Below are positions 8,189-17,163 of a DNA stretch of 64,000 bases, one piece after another. This DNA is from Clostridia bacterium (GTDB lineage Bacteria; Bacillota; Clostridia; Oscillospirales; Acutalibacteraceae). The number at the start of each line of letters is the position of its first letter. Positions within the stretch are counted from its first letter, which is position 1. The stretch lies in NCBI GenBank assembly GCA_900770255.1, contig CAAGJN010000027.1, positions 1 to 64,000 on the forward strand, written 5' to 3'. The notes beneath the pieces are model-generated. The model had not been told where the DNA came from. It searched no databases and saw nothing but the letters and a program-made list of their open reading frames with translations. Made by a program: the position numbers and the translations under genes.

Positions 8189-9730
8189 ATGGAAAAACAA
8201 GGAAACCGGTTTTTCTGTGCCAAGCCTAACGGCAAGTTACACTATCCGCACACTATCCTTACCGGCTTCGGCTTTTTGGCTTCATCCATAGCCTGGGCCA
8301 TCTACGACCCCTACATAACCAAGATACTCAACCACCTGCTTAATAACAGCGCTACGGTTACCTCATGGTCGGCAAAGCTCAACGAGGCTTTTCCATCGCT
8401 CGCAGAATTTGCCGCGGCAAACGGTGAGAACGTAACGACGGCCGCCGGCGGCATCACGCTCGTCCCCCTGTTTATCGGTATAATCATGACGTTCGACAAT
8501 ATCTTCGGCGTCATCTTCCAGCCGACCTTCGGCAAGCTCTCCGACAACACCCATTCACGCTTCGGCAAGCGCCGCCCCTATGTAATCTTCGGCGCGCCGA
8601 TCTCAGCGCTGCTGTTCGCTATAATTCCGCTCGTTGCGGTAAACATAGGCTCAATCCCGCTGACGATGTTCTTTATTATCCTCTTTGTTTTCGTCATGTC
8701 GCTCTGGAGAGCCCCGGTCGTCGCCCTCATGCCCGACCTCACCCCCAGCAACATCCGCTCTGAGGGCAACGCAATCATCAACCTCATGGGCGGCATAGGC
8801 AGCGCGCTCGGCCTGTTTGCAGGCACGATCGTCACCGCCATCTACTGCTCGGTGACCGGCATATCCTCAAAATCGTCTGAGTTCAACGAGCTCAACACTT
8901 ATCCCTACGTCTTCCTGTTCGGCTCGATAGTCATGGTCATTGGCATGCTCGTCATCCTCTTCTTCGTCAAGGAGCCCGACAGCCGCCTGAAAGTCCAGGG
9001 CAAGCTCGAGCAGAACCAGGCCGCCGACGCAGAGGCTCGCCGCAAGGCTGAAAAGGAAGCCGCAAAGGCGGAAAAAGCTGCGAGAAAGGCCGAGAAGCTC
9101 ACATCCGGCGAGAAAAGAAGCCTTGTATTCATGCTCATGGGTCTGTTCTTCCTGTTCTGCGGCACGAACGCCATCACCACCTTCTTTGCTCTGTTTGCTG
9201 ACGAGATCCTGCACAAGACCGCGGCTCAGGCCACTATCATGACCACCGCGTTCGCAGCGGCCTCCGCTGTCGCAGCTATCCCCGCAGGCTGGCTCGGCAA
9301 GAAGATCGGCCGCAAGAAGACGATCCTCAGCGGTCTGTTCATTTTCGTTATCGCCTTCGGCGCTTACCTCATTACTGAGATGCTTCACATCAACGCGCTC
9401 AGCGGCGCGCTCATCTGGGTCGCTCTCGTTGTCGGCGGCGCTGCAAACATGTTCATCACCGTCAACACCCTTCCTCTCGTGCTCGAGATCGGCGGCGTAG
9501 ACAAGGTCGGCACCTTCACCGGCTACTATTACACCGCTACGTTCTCAGCTCAGATCGCGACTCCGATACTCTACGGTATCGTCCGTATGTTTACCGGCAC
9601 CTACATGTCGCTGTTCTATTATTGCCCGATCGCATTCATCCTCTCCATCATCTGCATCCTGTTCGTCCGCCACGGCGAGGCTATTCCCGACGAAATCGTC
9701 GCGAAAGTCAAGGAAGAGAACGAGGACTGA
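8189..9730 (+). CDS. MFS transporter of the GPH sugar:cation symporter type
   Basis: A 513-residue inner-membrane transporter with about 12 hydrophobic segments. The LSDNTHSRFGKRRPYVIFGAP loop after the second or third helix is the signature of glycoside-pentoside-hexuronide symporters and of sucrose-type carriers. A central cytoplasmic linker (about residues 265-310) is very rich in Lys, Ala and Glu and splits the two six-helix halves. It probably imports a sugar or glycoside with a cation; the substrate is not readable. The ATG at 8189 has a consensus AGGAGG eight bases upstream; the in-frame ATG at 8150 does not. The gene stands alone with its own promoter and terminator. Confidence 0.82.
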   Translation: MEKQGNRFFCAKPNGKLHYPHTILTGFGFLASSIAWAIYDPYITKILNHLLNNSATVTSWSAKLNEAFPSLAEFAAANGENVTTAAGGITLVPLFIGIIMTFDNIFGVIFQPTFGKLSDNTHSRFGKRRPYVIFGAPISALLFAIIPLVAVNIGSIPLTMFFIILFVFVMSLWRAPVVALMPDLTPSNIRSEGNAIINLMGGIGSALGLFAGTIVTAIYCSVTGISSKSSEFNELNTYPYVFLFGSIVMVIGMLVILFFVKEPDSRLKVQGKLEQNQAADAEARRKAEKEAAKAEKAARKAEKLTSGEKRSLVFMLMGLFFLFCGTNAITTFFALFADEILHKTAAQATIMTTAFAAASAVAAIPAGWLGKKIGRKKTILSGLFIFVIAFGAYLITEMLHINALSGALIWVALVVGGAANMFITVNTLPLVLEIGGVDKVGTFTGYYYTATFSAQIATPILYGIVRMFTGTYMSLFYYCPIAFILSIICILFVRHGEAIPDEIVAKVKEENED

Positions 9731-9745
9731 TAAAACAGATATTCT

Positions 9746-9778
9746 GCACCCCGCCGCACGGCGGGGTGCTTTTGCTGC
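9746..9778 (+). terminator. Rho-independent terminator
   Basis: CACCCCGCC pairs with GGCGGGGTG around CGCAC, followed by CTTTTGCTG, just after the transporter stop codon. Confidence 0.8.
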
Positions 9779-9930
9779 GGGACAAAGTCAAGCTGTGCCT
9801 CGCGGCATTTTATATTTTATCTTTTTCTATAAAAATTTTAAAAAAGTTCTTTATTCTGCGGAGTTTCTATTGTATAATAAAATTGTAATATGCGTCCCGC
9901 AGCAGGCGGGATAAAGAAAGGGTTCTGATT

Positions 9931-10296
9931 ATGGAGAAAAACAAGGTCAAGGTGACCATCTGCAATGCGGATTATATATTGAGCACCGATGAGGACGTAA
10001 AATATACACGCGAGCTCGGCAATGACGTTGATGAGAAAATCAGCAAAATACTCAGAGAAAATCCGCGTATTTCCGTAACTCAGGCGGCTGTGCTTGCGGC
10101 CCTCGACTTTGCTGACGCCGAGAAAAAGGCGAACATCACCGCCGATCACCTGCGCTCGCAGATACAGGAGTATCTCGAGGATTCCGCGAAGGCAAAGATC
10201 GACCGCGAGATCGCCATGCGCGAGGCAGACAGGCTGACAAAGGAGCTCTCAGCTTACAAAAATAAGGCTCACGCGAAAAACGACCATGAGGAATAA
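9931..10296 (+). CDS. zapA: Cell division protein ZapA
   Basis: A 121-residue FtsZ-associated protein. The N-terminal part (VKVTICNADYILSTDEDVKY) and the ARELGNDVDEKI-like stretch followed by ISVTQAAVLAALDFADAEKK match the ZapA fold, and residues about 60-115 form the long coiled coil used for dimerisation. ZapA bundles FtsZ filaments at the division site. The ATG follows AAAGGG, and the end of the gene overlaps the start of the U32 peptidase gene by 11 bp, an arrangement often seen in Clostridia. Family assignment is confident; function here is by homology. Confidence 0.88.
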   Translation: MEKNKVKVTICNADYILSTDEDVKYTRELGNDVDEKISKILRENPRISVTQAAVLAALDFADAEKKANITADHLRSQIQEYLEDSAKAKIDREIAMREADRLTKELSAYKNKAHAKNDHEE

Positions 10297-12340
10297 GACG
10301 GAGATTCTCGCGCCGGCCGGCTCGTTTGACGCGCTGACCGCCGCCGTGCGCTGCGGCGCTGACGCGGTGTATCTGGGCGGCAGGGAGCTCAACGCCCGCC
10401 GCAATGCCGCAAATTTCAGCAGCGAAGAACTTGCGCAGGCCGTAGAATACTGCCACGCCCGCGGAGTCAAAGTATATGTCACGCTCAACACTCTTGTGCG
10501 CGACGACGAGATGGAAACGGCCCTGAAAGCCGTTGAGTGCGCCTGCGATATCAAAGCAGACGCACTTATTTTACAGGATATCGGGCTCATTTCGCTTGTC
10601 TCGAAGGCTGCGCCCGATATGCCGATGCACGCCTCGACTCAGATGTCGGTACAGACCCTCGACGGAGTAAAAATGCTCGCCGACATGGGCTTTTCACGCG
10701 CCGTGCTTCCGCGCGAACTTTCAAAAAAAGAGATTGAAAAAATAGCCGCAAATTCGCCGATCGAGCTCGAGCTTTTCGTCCACGGTGCGCTCTGCATGTG
10801 CCTGTCGGGTCAATGCCTTTTAAGCGCAGTGCTCGGCTCGCGAAGCGGCAACAGAGGCCTGTGCGCGCAGCCCTGCCGTCTGCCCTTTGCGGCTGCGGGC
10901 GGCACCGGCCACGATCTGAGCCTCAAGGACTTGTCGCTCGTCAAAGAGCTCCCGGAGCTCGCCGATATAGGCATATCCTCCTTCAAGATCGAGGGGCGCA
11001 TGAAGCGGCCCGAGTATGTTGCGGCCGCCGTCACCGCCTGCAGGAAGAGTCTCGCCGGCGAGGACGCGGGCTCATATGAGCGCACGCTCGGCGCTGTGTT
11101 TTCGCGCTCCGGCTTCACCTCCGGCTACTACGACGGAGATCTCGGGCGCGGCATGTTCGGAGTTCGCCGCAAGGAGGACGTCACCGCCGCAAAGGATGTG
11201 CTCTCCCCTCTCGCGGCGCTCTATAACGGAGAACAGCCGCTGATAAAGGCCGACATGTATCTGAGCGCGCATGCTGGTGAACGGGCCGGACTCGCGGTCA
11301 AGGCCATGGGAAAAAGCGTATTTGTCGAATCCGACGAGCCCGTGCAAAGGGCGCAAAACAGGGCTGTTGGCAGCGAAGAGCTCGCAGCCCGCCTGAAAAA
11401 ATGCGGTTCAACTCAGTTTTTTGCGGGCGAAGTTGAAACGGATATCGGCGGCGATATATTTTTGAGCGCCGCTCAGATAAATTCAATGCGCCGAGAGGCT
11501 CTGAGCGAGCTCGGGAAACGCATCACCGAACGCCCGGAGATAAAATTCACTCAGCCCGAGCTGAATGTCAGGCGCCGCCGCGCGCAGAATCGCGGCTTCG
11601 TGATAAGAGTTCATAACATTTCTCAAATTCCACGCGACCTGACCGGAGTCAGGCGCATCGTGCTACCGATGAATGCGCCCGCCGACGTCATAGGCGCGCT
11701 CAAGGAGAAGAAGATACAGCCCGCAGCCGAGGTCCCCGCAGCGATTTTCGGCGGCGACGAGGCAGTTTTCAACGCGCTTATAAGAGCTCACAAAAACGGC
11801 GTCTCGCTCGCGGCTGTCTGCTCGCTTGACGGCGCGGCGATAGCAAAAAAAGCGGGCATGAAGCTCTGCGCTCTGCCCGGAACCAATATATTCAACACAT
11901 TTTCACTCGACAAGTTCGCCTCTCTCGGCTTTACGGACGCGGTGCTCAGCGCGGAATTAAAGCTCGCGCAGTGCGCCGAGCTTGGAGGCAGACTGCCGCG
12001 CGGCATCTTTGCCTACGGCCGACTGCCGCTGATGCAGATGCGCAACTGCCCCGTCAAAAACGGGGCGGCCTGCGCTGAGTGCAAAAAGCACGGCAGGCTC
12101 ACCGACCGCATGGGCGTCGAATTCCCCGTCGAGTGCACACCGTTTGCATCGACGCTTTTAAACAGCGTCCCCGTAGCCGCGAGCGACAAGCTCGATCAGT
12201 TCGGATTTGCCGACTTCTCGCTGCTGTGGTTCACAACGGAGACAAGGGACGAGTGCGAGAGGGTGCTCGACAGCTACCGCCGTGGCGCCGCCCCGCAGGG
12301 CGAATTTACGCGCGGGCTTCTGTACCGCGGAGTGGAATAA
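10286..12340 (+). CDS. U32-family peptidase / RlhA-like protein
   Basis: A 684-residue protein of peptidase family U32. It opens with the TIM-barrel-like EILAPAGSFDALTAAV and AVYLGG motifs, carries the family signature ELELFVHGALCMCLSGQC (about residues 160-177) and the NRGLCAQPCRLPF cysteine motif (about 189-201), and has a long C-terminal extension with CPVKNGAACAEC (about 590). Members include RlhA, which hydroxylates 23S rRNA C2501, and collagenase-like proteins; the cysteines probably hold an Fe-S cluster. Its overlap with zapA indicates co-translation. The length fits the long RlhA-type form, but the reaction here is inferred. Confidence 0.85.
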   Translation: MRNKTEILAPAGSFDALTAAVRCGADAVYLGGRELNARRNAANFSSEELAQAVEYCHARGVKVYVTLNTLVRDDEMETALKAVECACDIKADALILQDIGLISLVSKAAPDMPMHASTQMSVQTLDGVKMLADMGFSRAVLPRELSKKEIEKIAANSPIELELFVHGALCMCLSGQCLLSAVLGSRSGNRGLCAQPCRLPFAAAGGTGHDLSLKDLSLVKELPELADIGISSFKIEGRMKRPEYVAAAVTACRKSLAGEDAGSYERTLGAVFSRSGFTSGYYDGDLGRGMFGVRRKEDVTAAKDVLSPLAALYNGEQPLIKADMYLSAHAGERAGLAVKAMGKSVFVESDEPVQRAQNRAVGSEELAARLKKCGSTQFFAGEVETDIGGDIFLSAAQINSMRREALSELGKRITERPEIKFTQPELNVRRRRAQNRGFVIRVHNISQIPRDLTGVRRIVLPMNAPADVIGALKEKKIQPAAEVPAAIFGGDEAVFNALIRAHKNGVSLAAVCSLDGAAIAKKAGMKLCALPGTNIFNTFSLDKFASLGFTDAVLSAELKLAQCAELGGRLPRGIFAYGRLPLMQMRNCPVKNGAACAECKKHGRLTDRMGVEFPVECTPFASTLLNSVPVAASDKLDQFGFADFSLLWFTTETRDECERVLDSYRRGAAPQGEFTRGLLYRGVE

Positions 12341-12353
12341 AGGAGATAGAGCT

Positions 12354-12794
12354 ATGACAACTCTCAAGATGAAAAAGGTCCGTCCGGACGCGAAGATACC
12401 CAAGCGCGCGACCCCGGGCAGCGCCGGGCTCGACCTGTGCGCCTGCACGGACGAGCCGACTGTTTTAAAAGCCGGCGAGCGCGCGGTAATCCCGACCGGG
12501 ATTGCCATCGCCATAGAAAACAACGAAGCCGCCGCGTTTGTCTATGCACGCAGCGGACTCGGTATAAAACACGGTATTTCACTCTCTAACGGAGTCGGCG
12601 TCATTGACAGCGACTACCGCGGAGAGATATGCGTAGGGCTCATCAACACCTCGCGGGAGGATTACACGATCGAGCCCGGCGAGCGCATCGCGCAGCTCGT
12701 GCTCGCTCCGGTCATCCCGGCTGAGCCGGTCGAGGTCGGGGATCTTGACAAAACCGAGCGCGGCGCGGGCGGCTTCGGATCAACCGGCAGATGA
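12354..12794 (+). CDS. dut: dUTP diphosphatase
   Basis: A 146-residue trimeric dUTPase converting dUTP to dUMP and pyrophosphate, which keeps uracil out of DNA and supplies dTMP synthesis. All five motifs are visible: PGSAGLDLCA (I), ARSGLGIKHG (II), GVIDSDYRGEI (III), GERIAQLVL (IV) and RGAGGFGSTG (V). The ATG at 12354 has AAGGAGA upstream and lies 13 bp after the U32 gene, so it belongs to the zapA-U32-dut operon. Its last 15 bp overlap the end of the convergent membrane protein gene. Confidence 0.95.
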   Translation: MTTLKMKKVRPDAKIPKRATPGSAGLDLCACTDEPTVLKAGERAVIPTGIAIAIENNEAAAFVYARSGLGIKHGISLSNGVGVIDSDYRGEICVGLINTSREDYTIEPGERIAQLVLAPVIPAEPVEVGDLDKTERGAGGFGSTGR

Positions 12795-13487
12795 GTTGCT
12801 CTCAGCCGAGCCTTTCCGCTTCCTCGACCGAAAGAACTTGATCACCCACCACAGGATGACTATCGGGATACAGCAGACGACAACGAGCACTATCTTATCC
12901 ATCGGGATATAGTCATATATGCCGTCGCCGAGGATGGTAAACAGTATCACGCGCGGCATGATGCCGCCGAGAGAGATGAGCATATACTTCCAATATGACA
13001 TCTTCGTTGCGCCGAGGAACAGGCTCACAAAATCGATCGGGAAAACGGGAAGCAGGCGCACCAGAAACAGCGCCGAGAGCTTTTTTCCGTCGCCGAGCGC
13101 GAGCACCTTGTCCCCCGCCTTGCTGCCTTTCAGTCGTTTTTCAACATATTCGCCGCCGAGAAAGCGGCCAAGCAGGTAGGTGACGGTCACCTCGAGCGTG
13201 ATGCCCGCAAAATTTATCGCTATTGCCCCGGCAATCGGGAACGCCATGCCGACAGATATATATATCATCGACGCAGGAATTATAAACAGCACCGATTTTA
13301 TCGCGAAAATTCCGATTATCACGGCTATCGCGGCGGCGGTACTGCCCGAGCCCTCGACGAGCGCGCGCATGTCTATCTTTGTGAGTCTCTCGTAGTTGAC
13401 GACGGCCGTGACAAACAGCGCGATAGCGACGGCGCAGCGGAGTATCAGCATCAGGATATCCCTGTGTTTTTCAAAGAAAGTTTTCAA
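12780..13487 (-). CDS. TVP38/TMEM64 (VTT domain) family membrane protein
   Basis: About 235 residues with an N-terminal helix, then the VTT core: KSVLFIIPASMIYISVGMAFP, a re-entrant-like AGITLEVTVTYLLGR, and LVRLLPVFPIDFVSLFLGATKMSYWKY. This DedA-related family forms membrane proteins linked to lipid scrambling or flipping and envelope homeostasis. I place the start at TTG 13487, which has AAGGGG seven bases upstream. An ATG at 13451 is the main alternative; a longer frame reaching ATG 13649 would add an AT-rich, promoter-like stretch. The gene converges on dut with a 15-bp overlap. Confidence 0.78.
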   Translation of the reverse strand: MKTFFEKHRDILMLILRCAVAIALFVTAVVNYERLTKIDMRALVEGSGSTAAAIAVIIGIFAIKSVLFIIPASMIYISVGMAFPIAGAIAINFAGITLEVTVTYLLGRFLGGEYVEKRLKGSKAGDKVLALGDGKKLSALFLVRLLPVFPIDFVSLFLGATKMSYWKYMLISLGGIMPRVILFTILGDGIYDYIPMDKIVLVVVCCIPIVILWWVIKFFRSRKRKGSAESNSSAG

Positions 13488-13695
13488 GTTCAGGCCCCTT
13501 AACTTAAATAATAAATTTATATTATTATATCCTGAAAAGGCGAAATTTTCAACCGATGGAAATATATTTCCGAATTTTATGAACAAATCGAAAACTTTAT
13601 ACACTTTTTGACCTTTTTTTCTTTTTAATCTGGATTTTATTAAATTCATGTGATAAACTTTATAGTCGTATCAACTACCGAAAGGAGCATTTGTC

Positions 13696-15114
13696 ATGAC
13701 AGTCAAAGAAAAAGTCCAGCGTGCAGCAGCATCCGCAGTCCTGTCACATGTGCTCAAATATGTTCAGAAGGATCCCGACACAAACCTTGTCAAGCTCGTT
13801 GATAGGAGCGAGAAGTTTGTCGGTAACATCTTTCCTGCAAAGAACTTTGACAGTTTCCGCGAGGGCGCCAAGGATCCCGAGAACGTGTGGCGCAAGCTTG
13901 CTGTAAGCATAATAAACGAGATCGATCACAATGTTCTGATGAACATGATGCTCGCTCTCGGTCTCGGCGCGGGCGTCAACGGTACTAAGGCCGTCCGCGC
14001 TAACCGCGAAAAATATCACTGCAATATTCCGTGGGTGATCCTGCTCGACCCGACGAGCGCCTGCAACCGCAAATGCAAGGGCTGCTGGAGCGCCGAGTAC
14101 GGTCACAAGCAGAGCCTCTCCTTTGACGAGCTCAATGATATAGTCAATCAGGGCACGGCTTTGGGCACCCACTTTTACATGTTCACCGGCGGCGAGCCTC
14201 TGCTGAGAAAAAAAGATATTATCAAGCTCTGCGAACTGCATCCCGACTGCGCATTTCTCTCATATACGAACGCCGATCTCGTTGACGAGGCTTTCTGCGA
14301 GGAGATGAAACGGGTCGGAAATTTGGCTCTCGCGATAAGCATCGAGGGCACAAAGGAGAGCAACGACGCAAGGCGCGGCGAAGGCAGCTATGACCACGTC
14401 ATGGCCGCGATGGATCTGCTCAAGAACAAGGGCTGCCTGTTCGGCATCTCGGTGTGCTACACCCGCGCGAATGTCGAGGCAGTCACCTCCGAGGAGTTTG
14501 TCGATCTGATGATCTCCAAGGGCGTGCGCTATGCATGGTACTTCAACTACATGCCCGTCGGCTCAGGCGCCGTGGAGGAGCTCATTCCCACTCCCGAGCA
14601 GCGCACCCACATGTACCGCTGGCTGCGTAAAATGCGCAACAGCAAGACCGGCAAGCCGATGTTCGTAATCGACTTTCAGAACGACGCGGAATATGTCGGC
14701 GGCTGCATCGCCGGAGGCAGAAATTATTTTCACATAAACTCTGCGGGCGACATCGAGCCCTGCGTGTTCATACATTACTCGGACTCGAATATCCGTCAGC
14801 AGACGCTGCTTGAGGCTCTCAAGAGGCCGCTGTTTCAGGCCTACTGGCACGGTCAGCCGTTCAACAACAACCATCTGCGCCCGTGCCCGATGCTTGAAAA
14901 CCCGCAGTGTCTGAGGAAGATAATCAATGAGACCGGCGCGAAATCGACCGATCTGCTCGCCCCCGAGGATGTTGAGACTCTCTGCTCGCGCTGCGACAAA
15001 TTCGCTGCCGAGTGGGCTCCCGTCGCTCAGGAGTTGTGGGATTCGACAAAGCATCCGAGCCCCAAGACCCAGTATTACCGCGATACGCCCGAAGCAAGGC
15101 AAGAAAAGAACTGA
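13696..15114 (+). CDS. Radical SAM protein with SPASM-like C-terminus
   Basis: A 472-residue radical S-adenosylmethionine enzyme. The cluster motif CNRKCKGC is at residues 123-130, followed by the SAM-binding TGGEPLL and the LALAISIEGTKESND strand. The C-terminal half holds further cysteines (GGCIAGG, EPCVF, CPMLENPQC, CSRCDKF) that could bind auxiliary Fe-S clusters as in SPASM domains. The first 105 residues are a helical region rich in hydrophobic residues. No peptide precursor lies beside it, so a RiPP role is not supported; the substrate is unknown. The ATG follows AAAGGAG. It is followed at once by a TPP riboswitch belonging to the next gene. Confidence 0.82.
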   Translation: MTVKEKVQRAAASAVLSHVLKYVQKDPDTNLVKLVDRSEKFVGNIFPAKNFDSFREGAKDPENVWRKLAVSIINEIDHNVLMNMMLALGLGAGVNGTKAVRANREKYHCNIPWVILLDPTSACNRKCKGCWSAEYGHKQSLSFDELNDIVNQGTALGTHFYMFTGGEPLLRKKDIIKLCELHPDCAFLSYTNADLVDEAFCEEMKRVGNLALAISIEGTKESNDARRGEGSYDHVMAAMDLLKNKGCLFGISVCYTRANVEAVTSEEFVDLMISKGVRYAWYFNYMPVGSGAVEELIPTPEQRTHMYRWLRKMRNSKTGKPMFVIDFQNDAEYVGGCIAGGRNYFHINSAGDIEPCVFIHYSDSNIRQQTLLEALKRPLFQAYWHGQPFNNNHLRPCPMLENPQCLRKIINETGAKSTDLLAPEDVETLCSRCDKFAAEWAPVAQELWDSTKHPSPKTQYYRDTPEARQEKN

Positions 15115-15124
15115 AAAAACTGAA

Positions 15125-15202
15125 TAGCCAGGGGTGCTGACCTTGTGTCGGCTGAGATGATACCCTCTGACCTGATCCGGATAATGCCGGCGTAGGAAGG
15201 AT
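15125..15202 (+). ncRNA. TPP riboswitch (THI element)
   Basis: The conserved thiamine pyrophosphate aptamer is plain: GGGGTGCT, CTGAGATGATACCCT, the ACCTGATCCGGATAATGCCGGCGTAGG run split over 15169-15197, and a trailing GGAAGG-like element. It lies directly before thiT and an intrinsic terminator, so TPP binding should stop transcription of the transporter gene. Confidence 0.96.
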
Positions 15203-15237
15203 AATAAACAGCTTTTGCGGCTGTGTATTATAAGTAA

Positions 15238-15273
15238 AAGCGCCTGTGCATAACAGGCGCTTAATTTTTTTGG
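15238..15273 (+). terminator. Riboswitch-controlled terminator
   Basis: AAGCGCCTG pairs with CAGGCGCTT and is followed by AATTTTTTT, which runs directly into the thiT ribosome site GGAGG. This is the expression platform of the TPP riboswitch. Confidence 0.9.
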
Positions 15274-15283
15274 AGGAAACAAT

Positions 15284-15952
15284 ATGCAAAAGAACAACAC
15301 AAAAATCATGGTCGAATGTGCTCTGATGATAGCTATTGCCACCGTGCTCAACGTCGTGTGCAGCTTCATCCCGTTTCTGAATCTCCCGTTCGGCGGCGGT
15401 TTCACGATATGCAGCATGCTGCCCATCGTGCTCGCAGCTTACCGCAACGGCACAAAGTGGGGCCTGCTCACGGGCTTTATCTATGCGGTCGTGCAGATGA
15501 TCCTCGGCTTCCGCACCGTTTCGGCCTTCTTTATGCCGAGCTCTGACAGCTACATGGTGCTCTGGAAGGCCATCTGCGTGTGCCTGATCGACTACATAAT
15601 CGCCTACACCGTCCTCGGCTTCGGCGGTATCTTCAGGAACAAGATCAAGAACCCGTCCGTCTCGCTGTGCGTCGGTTCGATCGTTGCGCTCTCGCTGCGT
15701 TACCTCGCTCACATCGTCTCCGGCTATATCTTCTTCGGAAGCTGGGCTGAGTGGTTTTTCTCACAGGAGGGCTTCGCCATCGGCGCAAAGATCCTCGAGA
15801 AGTTCAGCGGCCAGGGACTCGCATTTATCTACTCTGTGTTCTACAACGGCCTCTACATGATTCCCGAGATCATCATTACCGCCATCGTCGCGCTGATAAT
15901 CGGCCGCATCCCGCAGATCAGCGGTAGAGAGAGCACAAAAAAGGCAAAATAA
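15284..15952 (+). CDS. thiT: Thiamine ECF transporter S component ThiT
   Basis: A 222-residue membrane protein, the thiamine-binding S subunit of an energy-coupling-factor transporter. It has six hydrophobic segments and the family features FTICSMLPIVLAAYRNG and GLLTGFIYAVVQMILG, and KWGLLTG. Thiamine specificity is supported both by family resemblance and by the TPP riboswitch upstream. The shared EcfA/EcfT energising module is not in the window, as usual for group II ECF systems. The ATG has GGAGGAAAC upstream. Confidence 0.95.
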   Translation: MQKNNTKIMVECALMIAIATVLNVVCSFIPFLNLPFGGGFTICSMLPIVLAAYRNGTKWGLLTGFIYAVVQMILGFRTVSAFFMPSSDSYMVLWKAICVCLIDYIIAYTVLGFGGIFRNKIKNPSVSLCVGSIVALSLRYLAHIVSGYIFFGSWAEWFFSQEGFAIGAKILEKFSGQGLAFIYSVFYNGLYMIPEIIITAIVALIIGRIPQISGRESTKKAK

Positions 15953-15972
15953 CAAAAACGGAATTGAAAAAT

Positions 15973-16008
15973 GGGGCTGTCGCGTTAAGGCAGCCCCTTC
16001 TTCTTATA
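15973..16008 (+). terminator. Terminator after thiT
   Basis: GGGGCTG pairs with CAGCCCC around a ten-base loop, followed by TTCTTCTTAT, between the convergent thiT and serA genes. Confidence 0.75.
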
Positions 16009-16013
16009 TTATC

Positions 16014-17150
16014 TTATATCACTCTGACTCTTATGACACCGTCAATGGCTTTTATCTTCTCGGCATCGGGCTCGGCCGAGACGTCGCAGACGAGATAGCC
16101 CACACCCTTCTTTGCCGCGCTGTTGAGCGAGACGATATTGCCGAGCGATGCGGTGATCGCGTCACGCACGCCGTCTGAGTCTCTGTAGATCACACACACG
16201 CGTGTGTCAAACTCCGCGGGCGGCTCAAGGTTCGGCAGATTGACCGAATTCTTCACTTCGCCGCGCTCGATATAGCCGATAAGCTCGCGCGCCGCCATAA
16301 CTGCGCAGTTGTCCTCGCTCTCGGGCGTCGAAGCGCCGAGATGCGGGATAGCTATAACGCCCGGCTTTCCGAGCTGTGCGTCATTCGGGAAATCCGTGAC
16401 ATACGCGGCGACCTTTCCGCTTGCGAGCGCCGCGAGCAGATCGTCGGAATTCATGAGCTCACCGCGCGCAAAATTCAGTATGCGCACGCCGTCCTTCATT
16501 TTCGCCATAGCTTCGGCATCGATAATACCCTTGGTGCTGTCGTTGCACGGGATGTGCAGGGTCAGATAATCGGCCGCTGCAAAAACCGCGTCCATATTAC
16601 CGATCGTTTCAACTCCGGGATCCACTGCCTTCTCCGTGCGCATGCTGCGGTCGTAGCAGATGACGCGCATACCGAGCGCATTTGCCGCGTTTGCAACAAG
16701 TCTGCCTATCGCACCAAGTCCGATAACTCCCATCGTCTTGCCCTTTATTTCCGGGCCCGCGAAGGAGCTCTTTCCCTTTTCAATGAGCTTCGGGACATTT
16801 TCGCCCTCGCCCTTGAGCGTCCTGCACCAGTCTATGGCGTCGGGTATCTTTCTGGACGCGAGCAGCGCCGCGCAGATAACGAGCTCCTTGACGGCGTTCG
16901 CGTTCGCGCCGGGTGTGTTAAACACGGCGATGCCGCGCTCTGAGCATCGGTCGATCGGGATATTATTGACTCCCGCGCCCGCTCTGGCTATCGCGAGCAG
17001 CGAGCCGCCGAGCTCCATATCGTGCATCGCGGCCGAGCGCACCATAACTGCGGCCGGATCCGCGGCGGAGTCGGAGCAGGTATATTTTGCGGGATCAAAG
17101 CAGTCAGTTCCGCACTTTGCGATCTTGTTGAGCGTTAAAATATCATACAT
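16014..17150 (-). CDS. serA: D-3-phosphoglycerate dehydrogenase
   Basis: A 378-residue NAD-dependent enzyme oxidising 3-phosphoglycerate in the first step of serine synthesis. It shows the Rossmann motif GVIGLGAIGRLVANAA, the D-isomer dehydrogenase signatures and a C-terminal ACT domain (about residues 315-378, from RVCVIYRDSDGVRD) that probably binds serine. It is a short form without the extra ASB domain. The ATG at 17150 has GAGGGGG upstream and lies 13 bp after the serC stop, so the two form an operon. Confidence 0.93.
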   Translation of the reverse strand: MYDILTLNKIAKCGTDCFDPAKYTCSDSAADPAAVMVRSAAMHDMELGGSLLAIARAGAGVNNIPIDRCSERGIAVFNTPGANANAVKELVICAALLASRKIPDAIDWCRTLKGEGENVPKLIEKGKSSFAGPEIKGKTMGVIGLGAIGRLVANAANALGMRVICYDRSMRTEKAVDPGVETIGNMDAVFAAADYLTLHIPCNDSTKGIIDAEAMAKMKDGVRILNFARGELMNSDDLLAALASGKVAAYVTDFPNDAQLGKPGVIAIPHLGASTPESEDNCAVMAARELIGYIERGEVKNSVNLPNLEPPAEFDTRVCVIYRDSDGVRDAITASLGNIVSLNSAAKKGVGYLVCDVSAEPDAEKIKAIDGVIRVRVI

Positions 17151-17163
17151 CGAGCCTACCCCC

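Noticed and set aside
13488..13649. An extended N-terminus (54 extra residues) for the VTT membrane protein.
   Set aside because: The extension is AT-rich, unlike coding DNA here, lies in the divergent promoter region, and a ribosome site fits TTG 13487 better.
13696..15114. RiPP maturation locus based on the radical SAM/SPASM-like protein.
   Set aside because: No short precursor peptide, peptidase or exporter is adjacent; neighbours are a VTT protein and thiT.
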